NCBI GenBank assembly: GCA_964578485.1
Contig: CAZODA010000017.1
Coordinates: 1-61,270, forward strand
Origin: CAZODA01 sp964578485
GTDB taxonomy: Bacteria; Bacteroidota; Bacteroidia; Bacteroidales; Marinilabiliaceae
Direction of reading: 5' to 3'
DNA: 61,270 nucleotides
Positions 26,984 through 35,600 of the stretch are shown piece after piece. Within the stretch, counting starts at the first letter, position 1, and every line of letters begins with the position of its first letter. A program made the translations under genes and the position numbers. Below the pieces are notes generated by a model. That model did no database searches, was not told where the DNA came from, and worked only from the letters and a program-made list of their open reading frames with translations.

Positions 26984-29575
26984 ATGAAGCAATTAATAAT
27001 ATTAATAGTATTGGCTGTTCTTATCGCTATTCCTTCATTAAAAGCTGAAGGTTATGATGATTATACCAAATGTGCCGAGCAAGATTCTTTGGCATTAGTT
27101 GCATTTTATCATGCCACAGGTGGTCCTAATTGGTTGTCAAACACAAAGGAGGATTTTGGTTTAGACGATTTAAGTGATTTTGTTTTTGAATTCTATACCG
27201 ACTTATATCCTCATGCAGGAATGGGTAAGTGGTTAGAAGGTCCTGTCAAGGATTGGTTTGGAGTTCGTTTAGAAAAACAGCAGATTGGAAGTACTAACGA
27301 ATACGCTTGGAGGGTTGTTGACCTTCTACCTGTTGTTGGACGTAGAGAAGCCGGAAATAACAACCTTCAAGGTTATATTCCTAAAGAGCTTGGTTATTTA
27401 ACAGCACTAAAATATTTTCGGATAAATGGTAATGTTGGTTTATATGGTTCTGAGTTACCAGAGTCTCTATTTCACCCTACGCTTGAAATGTTTGATGTTG
27501 AAGCATGTCAGCTTGATGGAGTTATAAGTGATGTATTTAGGAAATGTACTAAAATTAATTACTTAAATCTTAGAACAAATCGCTTGACCAATGTTCCTGT
27601 AATGGATTTTCTTACTCATGATCATTTACTTGAACATTTTGGGAGAGATCGAAATATAATTTTTTACTATACTAATCGCATTCCATATACAACCCTTGAA
27701 AAAAGTTTGGATTATTTTTTAAGTGATGGCTTAAATCCTATGGATATCGGATATGAAGCGAGACAACAGTTTGATCTGGGACCTGAAAGAGAAATTATTG
27801 TAAATCAGGGTGAAAATGTTACCGTTAGTACTGATGTTGGAGGTAGGGATGCTGAATATACCTGGTTTAGAAATGGAATTAATACCTATATGACTGGTCC
27901 TTCTTTTACAATAAACAATATTCAACAAGAAGTTTATGTAACTGCAAGAATCAAAAATGAATATATCAGACTTCATGACCAAAATTCAGGTGGTTATGAT
28001 AATGTTAATACCAGTAAAATTAATATTCGGTTCCAGCCTATAGCTCCTGCTATTAAAGAGATTAGGACTTCCTATAGTGGACAAAAAATTGAAATTGTAT
28101 TTTCTAAGCCTATGGCAGTTCCGTCTTCCGGAGATGCGGGAAATTTCAGTGTCAGTGTTGAAGGAAATTCTATTTCAGGGAAAGAAATAATACGTTCCGG
28201 TATAAATAATGAAATATTAATTGTAAGTCTTGACTCACCGGTTAGTGTTGATGCTGATGTAAGTTTAAGTTATAACGCGGGATCCGTAGTTTGTGAAAAT
28301 GGTGGAGTATTAGAATCTTTTTCAGCTTTAGAGGTTAAAAATTTAATGAGAATTTCTCCTGTCCTGACAAAAGTTTCTTCTCGTACAGATGGAAGTGGCA
28401 TTTTTATGGAATTTGATGGATTTATTGATGCTTCAACAATTAATAAATTTGATTTTATTGTTAGTGCAGACTTTGATGTTAATGTTGTTGGAGCTGTATT
28501 ATTGCCTGGAAAAATTAACAGTAATATTTCTAAAACTATTGAATTGGTACTTGATACTAATCTACCTCCGTATGACGATAATATTAAGGTTTCATTTTTT
28601 CCCGGCAGCCTGACTGGATTGTATGGTGGAACTGTTCAGGAGGTAAATGATTTTAGTGTTGAAAATCTTGTTGAAGATAATTTAACCGAAGTTACCTTTT
28701 TTGTAAATGACGGTCCGGGTAATTTTTCAAATCTATTTGTGTCTGGTAACATGGCTGCTTTGCCCATAGCTTTAAGCCTTGGAGAAGAAAATTTATGGTC
28801 CAAAACTATTGAATTGCCAAATGGTGAATATATCTGGAATGTTTACGAAAGAATACAGGTTACTACTTATGACACAACTTATGTTGTTGAAAATGGAATT
28901 ACAACTATTACTATTAAACCGATTGTCGAAGAAGAAGATGTGTTGATTAGTGTGGGAACTAACTTGGTTTTCAATGTTCTTGATAAAGAATATTCGGGAA
29001 TAACTAATTTCAATTATCGTGTATTTAATGTAACTTTTGTTCTGGATATGAATCCTTTCATTTCTCTCTATCCTGATACAGTAATAAATCCATTTTTGAT
29101 GGGTGTTGATGATGATTGGAATAATGGTTTGCTAATGACTGCTCATCCGGAAAAGGCAAATTATTATGTTGCTACAATTTCAAATTTTGAAAAAGGTGAT
29201 GTTCTTGCTTTTAATTTTAGAAATAATGATATATGGGAAAATCAAACTCCTACAATGCGTTACCATACTGTAGTTGGGAATGATGTTATAAATGTATCTT
29301 TTGGCGATATGCAGGTTAATAATCAATTAATAGAACAATTATCAGATTTTGTTGTATATCCCAATCCAGCAACTAATTCTATAACAATAGCCGGTAAAGA
29401 CTTGTCTGAAATTAAGGCTGTGATAATATATAATGCGAACGGTCATTTGATAAATACAATTACTGCTCCTGTTATATCTTCAATTGATGTCAGCTTCCTT
29501 GCTAATGGAATATATTTTCTAAATGTAATTGCCAAAAACGAGAAAACACAATTTATTAGGTTTATTAAATACTAA
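26984..29575 (+). CDS. T9SS-sorted surface protein with leucine-rich repeats and Ig-like domains
   Basis: Exported, cell-surface or secreted binding protein of 863 residues; no enzyme motif seen. A Sec signal ends at about residue 22. An LRR N-cap-like segment (LALVAFYHATGGPNWLS) precedes a few plant-type LRRs (LQGYIPKELGYLTALKYFRINGN region, about 125-215). Then come an Ig-like domain (about 265-345), two beta-sandwich repeats (about 350-570) and a stretch like a CBM20/E-set sandwich (from FFVNDGPGNFSNLFVSG, about 575). The last about 75 residues (VVYPNPATNSITIAG ... GIYFLNVIAKN) are a type A T9SS sorting domain. It is a paralog of the next gene and probably presents glycan or glycolipid to SusCD. 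Confidence 0.78.
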   Translation: MKQLIILIVLAVLIAIPSLKAEGYDDYTKCAEQDSLALVAFYHATGGPNWLSNTKEDFGLDDLSDFVFEFYTDLYPHAGMGKWLEGPVKDWFGVRLEKQQIGSTNEYAWRVVDLLPVVGRREAGNNNLQGYIPKELGYLTALKYFRINGNVGLYGSELPESLFHPTLEMFDVEACQLDGVISDVFRKCTKINYLNLRTNRLTNVPVMDFLTHDHLLEHFGRDRNIIFYYTNRIPYTTLEKSLDYFLSDGLNPMDIGYEARQQFDLGPEREIIVNQGENVTVSTDVGGRDAEYTWFRNGINTYMTGPSFTINNIQQEVYVTARIKNEYIRLHDQNSGGYDNVNTSKINIRFQPIAPAIKEIRTSYSGQKIEIVFSKPMAVPSSGDAGNFSVSVEGNSISGKEIIRSGINNEILIVSLDSPVSVDADVSLSYNAGSVVCENGGVLESFSALEVKNLMRISPVLTKVSSRTDGSGIFMEFDGFIDASTINKFDFIVSADFDVNVVGAVLLPGKINSNISKTIELVLDTNLPPYDDNIKVSFFPGSLTGLYGGTVQEVNDFSVENLVEDNLTEVTFFVNDGPGNFSNLFVSGNMAALPIALSLGEENLWSKTIELPNGEYIWNVYERIQVTTYDTTYVVENGITTITIKPIVEEEDVLISVGTNLVFNVLDKEYSGITNFNYRVFNVTFVLDMNPFISLYPDTVINPFLMGVDDDWNNGLLMTAHPEKANYYVATISNFEKGDVLAFNFRNNDIWENQTPTMRYHTVVGNDVINVSFGDMQVNNQLIEQLSDFVVYPNPATNSITIAGKDLSEIKAVIIYNANGHLINTITAPVISSIDVSFLANGIYFLNVIAKNEKTQFIRFIKY

Positions 29576-29602
29576 TTAAATTTTCACTAAAAATTATTTG
29601 AT

Positions 29603-32164
29603 ATGAGGAATCTTACTTTTTTATTATTTTTTCTTTTGATCAGCTTTTGTTGTTCAACAATTAAAGCTCAAGATGCTTATGAACCAGACTCACTTGCTTT
29701 AGTTGCTATTTATGAAGCCGGAGATGGTGAAAATTGGGACTGGCTTGAAGATCGCGATGGTATTCCTTGGTTTACAGGTCCTGTTAAAGATTGGAAGTAT
29801 TTGGCTATTAATGAAAATGGTCGTGTTACCCATTTGGGACTAAACCAAATGAATATGGGTGGTTACCTTTCTCCAGCTATTGGTGATCTTACCGAACTCG
29901 TTCAGTTTGAAATTCAAGGCTGGGAAAATGAACGTATTTATGTTGATGTAGCAGGTGAACTGCCTGCCGAGTTATGGAATTGTTCAAAACTTACGCGTAT
30001 TCAGTTTAAGTTTACTCGTATGTCAGGAGAAATTCCTACCGGTATTGAGAATCTTCAGGTACTTAATGAACTTAACACTCAGGCTACCAAATTTTCAGGT
30101 AGCATACCTGCAGAATTATTTAACTTACCTAATATAAGCAAGTTGTATTTACATCAAAGTGCTTTCGAAGGTGCAGTGCCTTCAACTTTGGCAAATGCAA
30201 CCAATTTAACTCGTTTTTATATCCACGAGAACAAGTTAACTGAGTTACCTTTTGTTGCTCTTGATAATCCCTCAGCTGCAAAAATTGAATTGGCGGGTAA
30301 CTTCTTTTCATTTGCTGATGTAAAAGCTTACCATGATGCTCATGAAACTACTCCTTACGGCGCATTAAATAATACTTATCAGTATGCAAAACCTTTAGAT
30401 TACCAAGAAGTGGTAAAAGGAAGTCCTTTTGGTTTGGATGGTACTGTTGATGATGCTGAGGGCTATGCCTGGTTTTTTGGAGATGTTGCAACTCCTTTTG
30501 CTTTTGAATCTACAACTGATGTAGTATTGAATGAATTGGCCGACGAAGGTGTTTATACTTGTAAGGCTCAATCATCTATGGCTCCCGGTTGTGAAATTCG
30601 TACCCAGTATAATTTAAAAATGGATATTAGTGGTGCTGAACGTGATTTACTTGCTTTGACTGCTATTTATGAAGCTGCTGACGGTGAAAACTGGATTTGG
30701 CATGATGGAGACGGTATTCCTTGGTTTACAGGTCCGGTTGAAGAGTGGAAATATCTGACCGTTAACGAAGAAGGTCGTGTTAATTCCTTGGGACTTAATC
30801 AAATGAATATTGGTGGAGTTCTTTCGCCTGCTATTGGTCAACTTACCGAACTTAATAGGTTAGAAATTAATGGTTCAGAAAGTGAACGTACTTATGTTGA
30901 TATCTCAGGCGAATTACCTGCCGAGTTATGGAATTGTACCAAGCTTACGCGTATTCAGTTTAAGTTTACTCGTATGTCAGGAGAAATCCCTGCCGGTATT
31001 GAGAATCTTCAGGTACTTGACGAATTAAATACTCAGGCTACCAAATTTTCAGGTAGCATACCTGCAGAAATATTTAATTTGCCTAATATAAGCAAGTTGT
31101 ATTTACATCAAAGTGCTTTCGAAGGTGCAGTGCCTTCAACTTTGGCAAATGCAACCAATTTAACTCGTTTTTATATCCACGAGAACAAGTTAACTGAGTT
31201 ACCTTTTGTTGCTCTTGATAATCCCTCAGCTGCAAAAATTGAATTGGCGGGTAACTTCTTTTCATTTGCTGATGTAAAAGCTTACCATGATGCTCATGAA
31301 ACTACTCCTTACGGCGCATTAAACAATACTTATCAGTATGCTCAAGAGCCAAAAGATGTTTCAGTTAAAATTGGTGATGAGGTGACTTTAGAATTTGATG
31401 ATGAAGTTGCTGATGCAGAAATGTTTGCATGGTTCAAAGATAATCAGGAGGCTCCTGTAAGCACAGATGATAAATACACTATTGCTTCTGTTACAGAAGA
31501 AGATCAAGGTACTTATGTCTGTAAAATTCAAAGTTCACTTGTAGCGAATTTTGAACTTAGAGGTATATTTAACTTTAATGGCGGTACTATTGTTCCTAAT
31601 TTTGTTAACGCTTATTCCTTAGAAGATGGAAAAAATCTCGTTCTTACATTTGATTATGATTTAGCTAATCCAAGTGGTCAGGAGGATGCATTTTTCCTTA
31701 CTGTTGATGGAGTAGAAGTAGCCGTGAATTCAGTAAAAATTTCTAATGATAATTTATCTTGGTTAATTCTTACACTTGAAACTGCTGTTTCAAATGGTGA
31801 AGCTGTAATTGCATTAACTTATACTCCAGGCAATGTTCAAGGAATTAGTGGTGGTGCAGTTGTAGCCTTTGGTCCGGTAAATGTGGTTAATAATTATGTT
31901 GAAACATCTATTGATTTAGGAAAAGTTGTATCTCAAGTTAATGCTTATCCTAATCCTGTTGTTAACACTCTTTTAGTGAATTCAGATAATATGATTAATA
32001 AACTTTCGGTTTATGATAGTTATGGTCGTGTTATTAAGTTATTTGATAATGTGAATTCTTATGAAAAAATTGTTGAGTTTGATTCTCTAGGAAAGGGTAT
32101 TTATTTAATTAGAGTAGAATCTATCGAAGGGATAATAAATACTCTAAAAGTGATTAAAAACTAA
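29603..32164 (+). CDS. T9SS-sorted protein with two LRR-Ig modules
   Basis: Surface protein of 853 residues built from a duplicated module. Each module has an N-cap (LALVAIYEAGDGENW, LALTAIYEAADGENW), plant-type LRRs with GEIP/GSIP turns and an Ig-like domain with DEGVYTCKAQSS or DQGTYVCKIQSS. Modules start near residues 30 and 348. A single sandwich domain and a type A T9SS sorting tail (NAYPNPVVNTLLV to the C-terminus) follow. Parts of the two modules are identical at DNA level, showing recent duplication or gene conversion. No catalytic residues were recognised. It is the last gene of the susC-led block: a long hairpin follows at 32194. Confidence 0.8.
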   Translation: MRNLTFLLFFLLISFCCSTIKAQDAYEPDSLALVAIYEAGDGENWDWLEDRDGIPWFTGPVKDWKYLAINENGRVTHLGLNQMNMGGYLSPAIGDLTELVQFEIQGWENERIYVDVAGELPAELWNCSKLTRIQFKFTRMSGEIPTGIENLQVLNELNTQATKFSGSIPAELFNLPNISKLYLHQSAFEGAVPSTLANATNLTRFYIHENKLTELPFVALDNPSAAKIELAGNFFSFADVKAYHDAHETTPYGALNNTYQYAKPLDYQEVVKGSPFGLDGTVDDAEGYAWFFGDVATPFAFESTTDVVLNELADEGVYTCKAQSSMAPGCEIRTQYNLKMDISGAERDLLALTAIYEAADGENWIWHDGDGIPWFTGPVEEWKYLTVNEEGRVNSLGLNQMNIGGVLSPAIGQLTELNRLEINGSESERTYVDISGELPAELWNCTKLTRIQFKFTRMSGEIPAGIENLQVLDELNTQATKFSGSIPAEIFNLPNISKLYLHQSAFEGAVPSTLANATNLTRFYIHENKLTELPFVALDNPSAAKIELAGNFFSFADVKAYHDAHETTPYGALNNTYQYAQEPKDVSVKIGDEVTLEFDDEVADAEMFAWFKDNQEAPVSTDDKYTIASVTEEDQGTYVCKIQSSLVANFELRGIFNFNGGTIVPNFVNAYSLEDGKNLVLTFDYDLANPSGQEDAFFLTVDGVEVAVNSVKISNDNLSWLILTLETAVSNGEAVIALTYTPGNVQGISGGAVVAFGPVNVVNNYVETSIDLGKVVSQVNAYPNPVVNTLLVNSDNMINKLSVYDSYGRVIKLFDNVNSYEKIVEFDSLGKGIYLIRVESIEGIINTLKVIKN
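30128..30369. repeat. Direct repeat copy 1 (242 bp identical) inside the LRR gene
   Basis: This 242-bp segment recurs without change at 31082-31323, at an offset of 954 bp (318 codons, so the frame is kept). Flanking parts of the two modules are similar but not identical. Perfect identity over this core suggests recent gene conversion or selection for module exchange. Confidence 0.9.
31082..31323. repeat. Direct repeat copy 2 (242 bp identical) inside the LRR gene
   Basis: Second copy of the repeat at 30128-30369. It ends where one base differs (T at 30370 against C at 31324). It encodes the last LRRs of module 2 up to the join with the Ig-like domain. Confidence 0.9.
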
Positions 32165-32193
32165 GTTTGATTTTTTCTATGTTAGTTCTCTTT

Positions 32194-32236
32194 GCAACTC
32201 TGTGAGATCATTTTATAATGATTTTCGCAGAGCTGC
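32194..32236 (+). terminator. Long imperfect hairpin after the LRR gene
   Basis: GCAACTCTG...ATCATT on the left pairs with AATGAT...CAGAGCTGC on the right across a TTAT loop, with a few mismatches. It lies 30 bp past the LRR stop and about 100 bp before the next ATG. It probably ends or attenuates the susC transcript. No clean T-run follows, so RNA processing or stabilisation is also possible. The wording of the arms resembles dispersed intergenic repeats of Bacteroidota. Confidence 0.45.
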
Positions 32237-32336
32237 TAAGGAGAAATTTTGTCAAATTTTAAAATGGTTGATATTTTTTGTTGTTGTTTTTTTTTAAAAA
32301 TAAAAGTTTTGCTAATTAATTTTTAAACCTTTTGGT

Positions 32337-33686
32337 ATGAGAAAAATTATGTTTTTTCAAGTGATAATCTTGGCAATGTTTTTTGTCGGATGTGACCAAG
32401 TGGATGTGGAGGATGAGCAAAATGATTTTGTCCGTTTAAAAACCACTAATTTTGATGGACAATTTTCTGTGTTGAATTATAATGTGGCCGGTTTATTATT
32501 TCCCTATTGTTGTGGCGATGCCGTTGCCAATACTACCCTAATTGGACAAAAATTGAATAATTATTCTATTGTAAATGTCCAGGAAGATTTTAACTATCAT
32601 TCTACTCTTTATGCTTATGCAAACCATGAGTATCGTACTCCTACAAGCGGGGGAATGGGAATTGGATCTGGTTTAAATTCTATGTCAATATTCCCATTTG
32701 ATGATTTTATCAGAGTTAAATGGAGTAATTGTTATGGAGTTGATTGCCTAACCCCTAAAGGTCTTACAATGAAAAGGATAAGATTGCAAGAAGGGGTTTA
32801 TCTTGATTTGTATAATGCACATACTAATGCAGGAGCTTCCAATTCTGAACTTGCTGCGCGTAGAGCAAATGTTAATCAGCTTGTTAATTATATAAATGCA
32901 AATTCTGCTGGAAATGCTGTTTTATTCATGGGTGATTTAAATTGTCGTTATACTCGTGTTGAAGATGTTGTTCGTTTGTTACGTACCTCCTGTGGAATGA
33001 CGGATGTATGGGTTGAATTAATTAAAAATGGTGTTGAACCCGCCTTAGGTGATCCTGCCCTTGTTTGTCCATATGGTGATACATTAATAAATTATGATTG
33101 TGAAGTAGTTGATAAAATATTTTATCGTGGAAATAATTTCATTGAATTAACTCCTACGAGTTTTAGTTATGAAGATGATGAATTTCGTGATGCTAATGGT
33201 AACATGCTTTCTGATCATTACCCCTTATTGGCAAATTTCAATTATACTCTCAACAACAATCTTAAATTGAGTGATCAGTTTGGTGGTCCACATGGTACTA
33301 ATTTTAATAATGTAAATAATCTGCCTTCAAATCCGCAAGTTACAACTATTGGACTTAGAGCTGGCAGCAGAGTTGATCAGGTTAATATTTCTTTAAATAA
33401 TGGCACTTCTTTTTCTCATGGCGGAAGTGGTGGTACTGCAAAAAGCTTAACCTTAAATTCAGGTGAATATGTAAAATCTGTAAAACTATGTTCAGGTAAG
33501 TATAATAATACTACAAGAATTTTTTATGCAGAGTTTACTACAAGTCAGGGACGAAAAGTTAACGGTGGCTCCACAACAAACTCCACTGTTACTTATACAG
33601 CTCCTAATGGATGGCAAATAGTTGGCTTCCATGGTCGTAGTGGTGCTAATGTAGATAAATTAGGTGTTATTTATGCGCCAATTTAA
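32337..33686 (+). CDS. Lipoprotein: EEP-fold phosphodiesterase/phosphatase fused to a jacalin-like lectin
   Basis: Surface or periplasmic lipoprotein of 449 residues; lipobox FFVGC, Cys19. Residues about 43-303 are an endonuclease/exonuclease/phosphatase (DNase I-like) domain with a complete active-site set: Asn49, Glu83 in NVQEDF, His162 in YNAHTNAG, Asp200/Asn202 in MGDLN, Asp259 in VDKIF and Asp293-His294 in LSDHYP. The block NCYGVDCLTPKGLTMKRIRL resembles sphingomyelinase/phospholipase-C-type members rather than DNA repair enzymes. Residues about 310-449 form a jacalin-like lectin (FGGPHG start, HGGSGGTAKSLTL, GEYVKSV, GWQIVGFHGRSG, DKLGVIYAP end); many such lectins bind mannose. The lectin would hold a mannosylated target while the EEP domain cuts a phosphodiester. 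Nuclease or inositol-phosphatase activity remains possible. Confidence 0.82.
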   Translation: MRKIMFFQVIILAMFFVGCDQVDVEDEQNDFVRLKTTNFDGQFSVLNYNVAGLLFPYCCGDAVANTTLIGQKLNNYSIVNVQEDFNYHSTLYAYANHEYRTPTSGGMGIGSGLNSMSIFPFDDFIRVKWSNCYGVDCLTPKGLTMKRIRLQEGVYLDLYNAHTNAGASNSELAARRANVNQLVNYINANSAGNAVLFMGDLNCRYTRVEDVVRLLRTSCGMTDVWVELIKNGVEPALGDPALVCPYGDTLINYDCEVVDKIFYRGNNFIELTPTSFSYEDDEFRDANGNMLSDHYPLLANFNYTLNNNLKLSDQFGGPHGTNFNNVNNLPSNPQVTTIGLRAGSRVDQVNISLNNGTSFSHGGSGGTAKSLTLNSGEYVKSVKLCSGKYNNTTRIFYAEFTTSQGRKVNGGSTTNSTVTYTAPNGWQIVGFHGRSGANVDKLGVIYAPI

Positions 33687-33771
33687 TTTTTATGTGTTTT
33701 AGAGTTTCAAATCAGAAAAGACTGTGGAATATAAAATATATCCACAGTCTTTAAAAAAATATCATCCTCTT

Positions 33772-35430
33772 ATGAAAAAAAACATTTTTTTACTCTTTGT
33801 TTTCTCATTATTTATTAGCACATCTTTTGCTCAAAAGATTGAAAGACCTAAACTTTTTGTTGGAATTGTTGTAGATCAGATGCGTGAGGATTTTCTATTT
33901 CGCTTTTATGACCAGTACAGTGAAGACGGCTTTAAACGTTTGATCCGTGAAGGATTTGTTTGTAGGAATGTTCATTTGAATTACTTGCCTTCAGTTACCG
34001 CTGTCGGACATGCTACTATTTGGTCAGGAACTACTCCTCGTTATCATGGAATTGTTGGTAATGGCTGGTATGATCGTCAAATCGGAAAAACTGTATATGC
34101 TGCTGATGACCACAACGAACAAATTGTTGGTAATGGTAGTGAGAAAGGGACAACAACAGGAATTTCAACACGTAATTTGTTAGCTTCGAATTTACCTGAT
34201 GAGCTTAAAATTTGTACTAACCATAAATCAAAAGTAATTTCTATTTCAATAAAAGATCGTGCCGCAGCTCTTTCCGCCGGTCATACTCCTGATGGTGTTT
34301 ATTGGCTCGATCTTATCACCGGCAATTTTGTTTCAAGTACCTTTTTTACCGATAAACTTCCTGAATGGGTGAGTAATTTTAATAGCCAAAAATATGCCCA
34401 CAAATATCTTGAAAAACCCTGGGAGTTGTTGTTGTCTGAAGATCAATATCCTTTTAGCCTTGATGATGAAAATCCGTATGAAGAAATAATGGGAGGAAAA
34501 AAGAAATCTACTTTCCCATATAACCTGAAAGAAATGGCCCCTCATAACAATCCTTATTTTGAAGTTCTTAACCGTTCTCCATGGGGGAATTCCATAATTA
34601 ATGATTTGGCAATTGAAGCCATAAAACATGAAAATCTTGGAAAATCTAATGCACCTGATTTATTACAAATTAGCTTTTCAAGTACCGATCCTATAGGCCA
34701 TACTTATGGCCCCTTGTCAAAGGAAATTAATGATACTTATTTGCGTCTTGATTTGGAGATCGCAAAATTGTTGAAAGTGCTTGATGAGAATGTTGGAGAA
34801 GGAAATTACACCATTTTTTTGAGTGCTGACCATGGAGTTGGTGAAGTACCACAATATTTAAAAGATATAAATATCCCTTCAGGTATATTTAGTACCGAAA
34901 AATTAGTTGAAGATTTGGATGAATTTTTAAATAATAAATTTGGTAAAGAGAAATGGATCTTAACAAGTAGAAATGAAATGATCTATCTTAATAGGTCCCT
35001 TATCAATGAAAAAGGAATGAATCTTACTGAAGTTCAAAATCTTGTTTCTGATTATATTAAAGATTATGAGGGTGTTATGCAAGTTTTTACTGCATCACAA
35101 CTTGATAAGTTTGAATATACACAAAATTTTTCTGTACGTGTTCAAAATGGATTTAACTATAATAGAAGTGGTGATGTTAAATTTATTCTTGAACCCGGCT
35201 GGTATTCAGTTTTTAGTACTGCTGCAACTCATAATTCCTTTCAAAATCACGATACACACATTCCTTTGATCTTTTTTGGAGCCGGAATACCTGTAGGGGA
35301 AAGTTTTGAATACCATACAATTACAGATGTTGCTCCCACTGTTTCTATGATATTAAAAATAAAAATCCCTAATGTTGCTACAGGACGTCCTATAGTTGAA
35401 ATGTTAAATAAACTGCCAGAAACTAAATAA
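33772..35430 (+). CDS. PafA-type alkaline phosphatase
   Basis: Exported phosphomonoesterase of 552 residues from the ATG used here; an upstream GTG at 33724 would add 16 residues before the signal peptide and is rejected. The signal ends SFAQ (residue 20). Active-site residues line up with the calcium/phosphate-insensitive PafA family: metal ligand Asp35 (VVDQMRED), nucleophile Thr76 (SVTAVGHA), Asn97 (GNGWYD), Lys161 and Arg163 (SIKDRAA), and SADHG metal ligands further on. PafA enzymes are broad phosphomonoesterases. Directly after the EEP-jacalin gene it could strip the phosphate left on an inositol or glycan by phosphodiester cleavage. It could also simply scavenge phosphate. Confidence 0.88.
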   Translation: MKKNIFLLFVFSLFISTSFAQKIERPKLFVGIVVDQMREDFLFRFYDQYSEDGFKRLIREGFVCRNVHLNYLPSVTAVGHATIWSGTTPRYHGIVGNGWYDRQIGKTVYAADDHNEQIVGNGSEKGTTTGISTRNLLASNLPDELKICTNHKSKVISISIKDRAAALSAGHTPDGVYWLDLITGNFVSSTFFTDKLPEWVSNFNSQKYAHKYLEKPWELLLSEDQYPFSLDDENPYEEIMGGKKKSTFPYNLKEMAPHNNPYFEVLNRSPWGNSIINDLAIEAIKHENLGKSNAPDLLQISFSSTDPIGHTYGPLSKEINDTYLRLDLEIAKLLKVLDENVGEGNYTIFLSADHGVGEVPQYLKDINIPSGIFSTEKLVEDLDEFLNNKFGKEKWILTSRNEMIYLNRSLINEKGMNLTEVQNLVSDYIKDYEGVMQVFTASQLDKFEYTQNFSVRVQNGFNYNRSGDVKFILEPGWYSVFSTAATHNSFQNHDTHIPLIFFGAGIPVGESFEYHTITDVAPTVSMILKIKIPNVATGRPIVEMLNKLPETK

Positions 35431-35600
35431 TCCAATTATAAATTATTTTTTAGTACGAATTTGTGTAATTCAACATTTTGAATGCTTTAAATAAAAAATG
35501 GAACAACCTATAAAAGTGGCTATCATGGTGGTTGAATTTTTCATTATTGCATAGTTTCATTTGTCATATAAAACTGTCACAAATATTTTATGCTTGTTTT

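Noticed and set aside
30129..31265. Two identical 60-codon minus-strand frames at 30129-30311 and 31083-31265
   Set aside because: They are antisense shadows of the duplicated LRR segment, identical only because the DNA repeat is identical.
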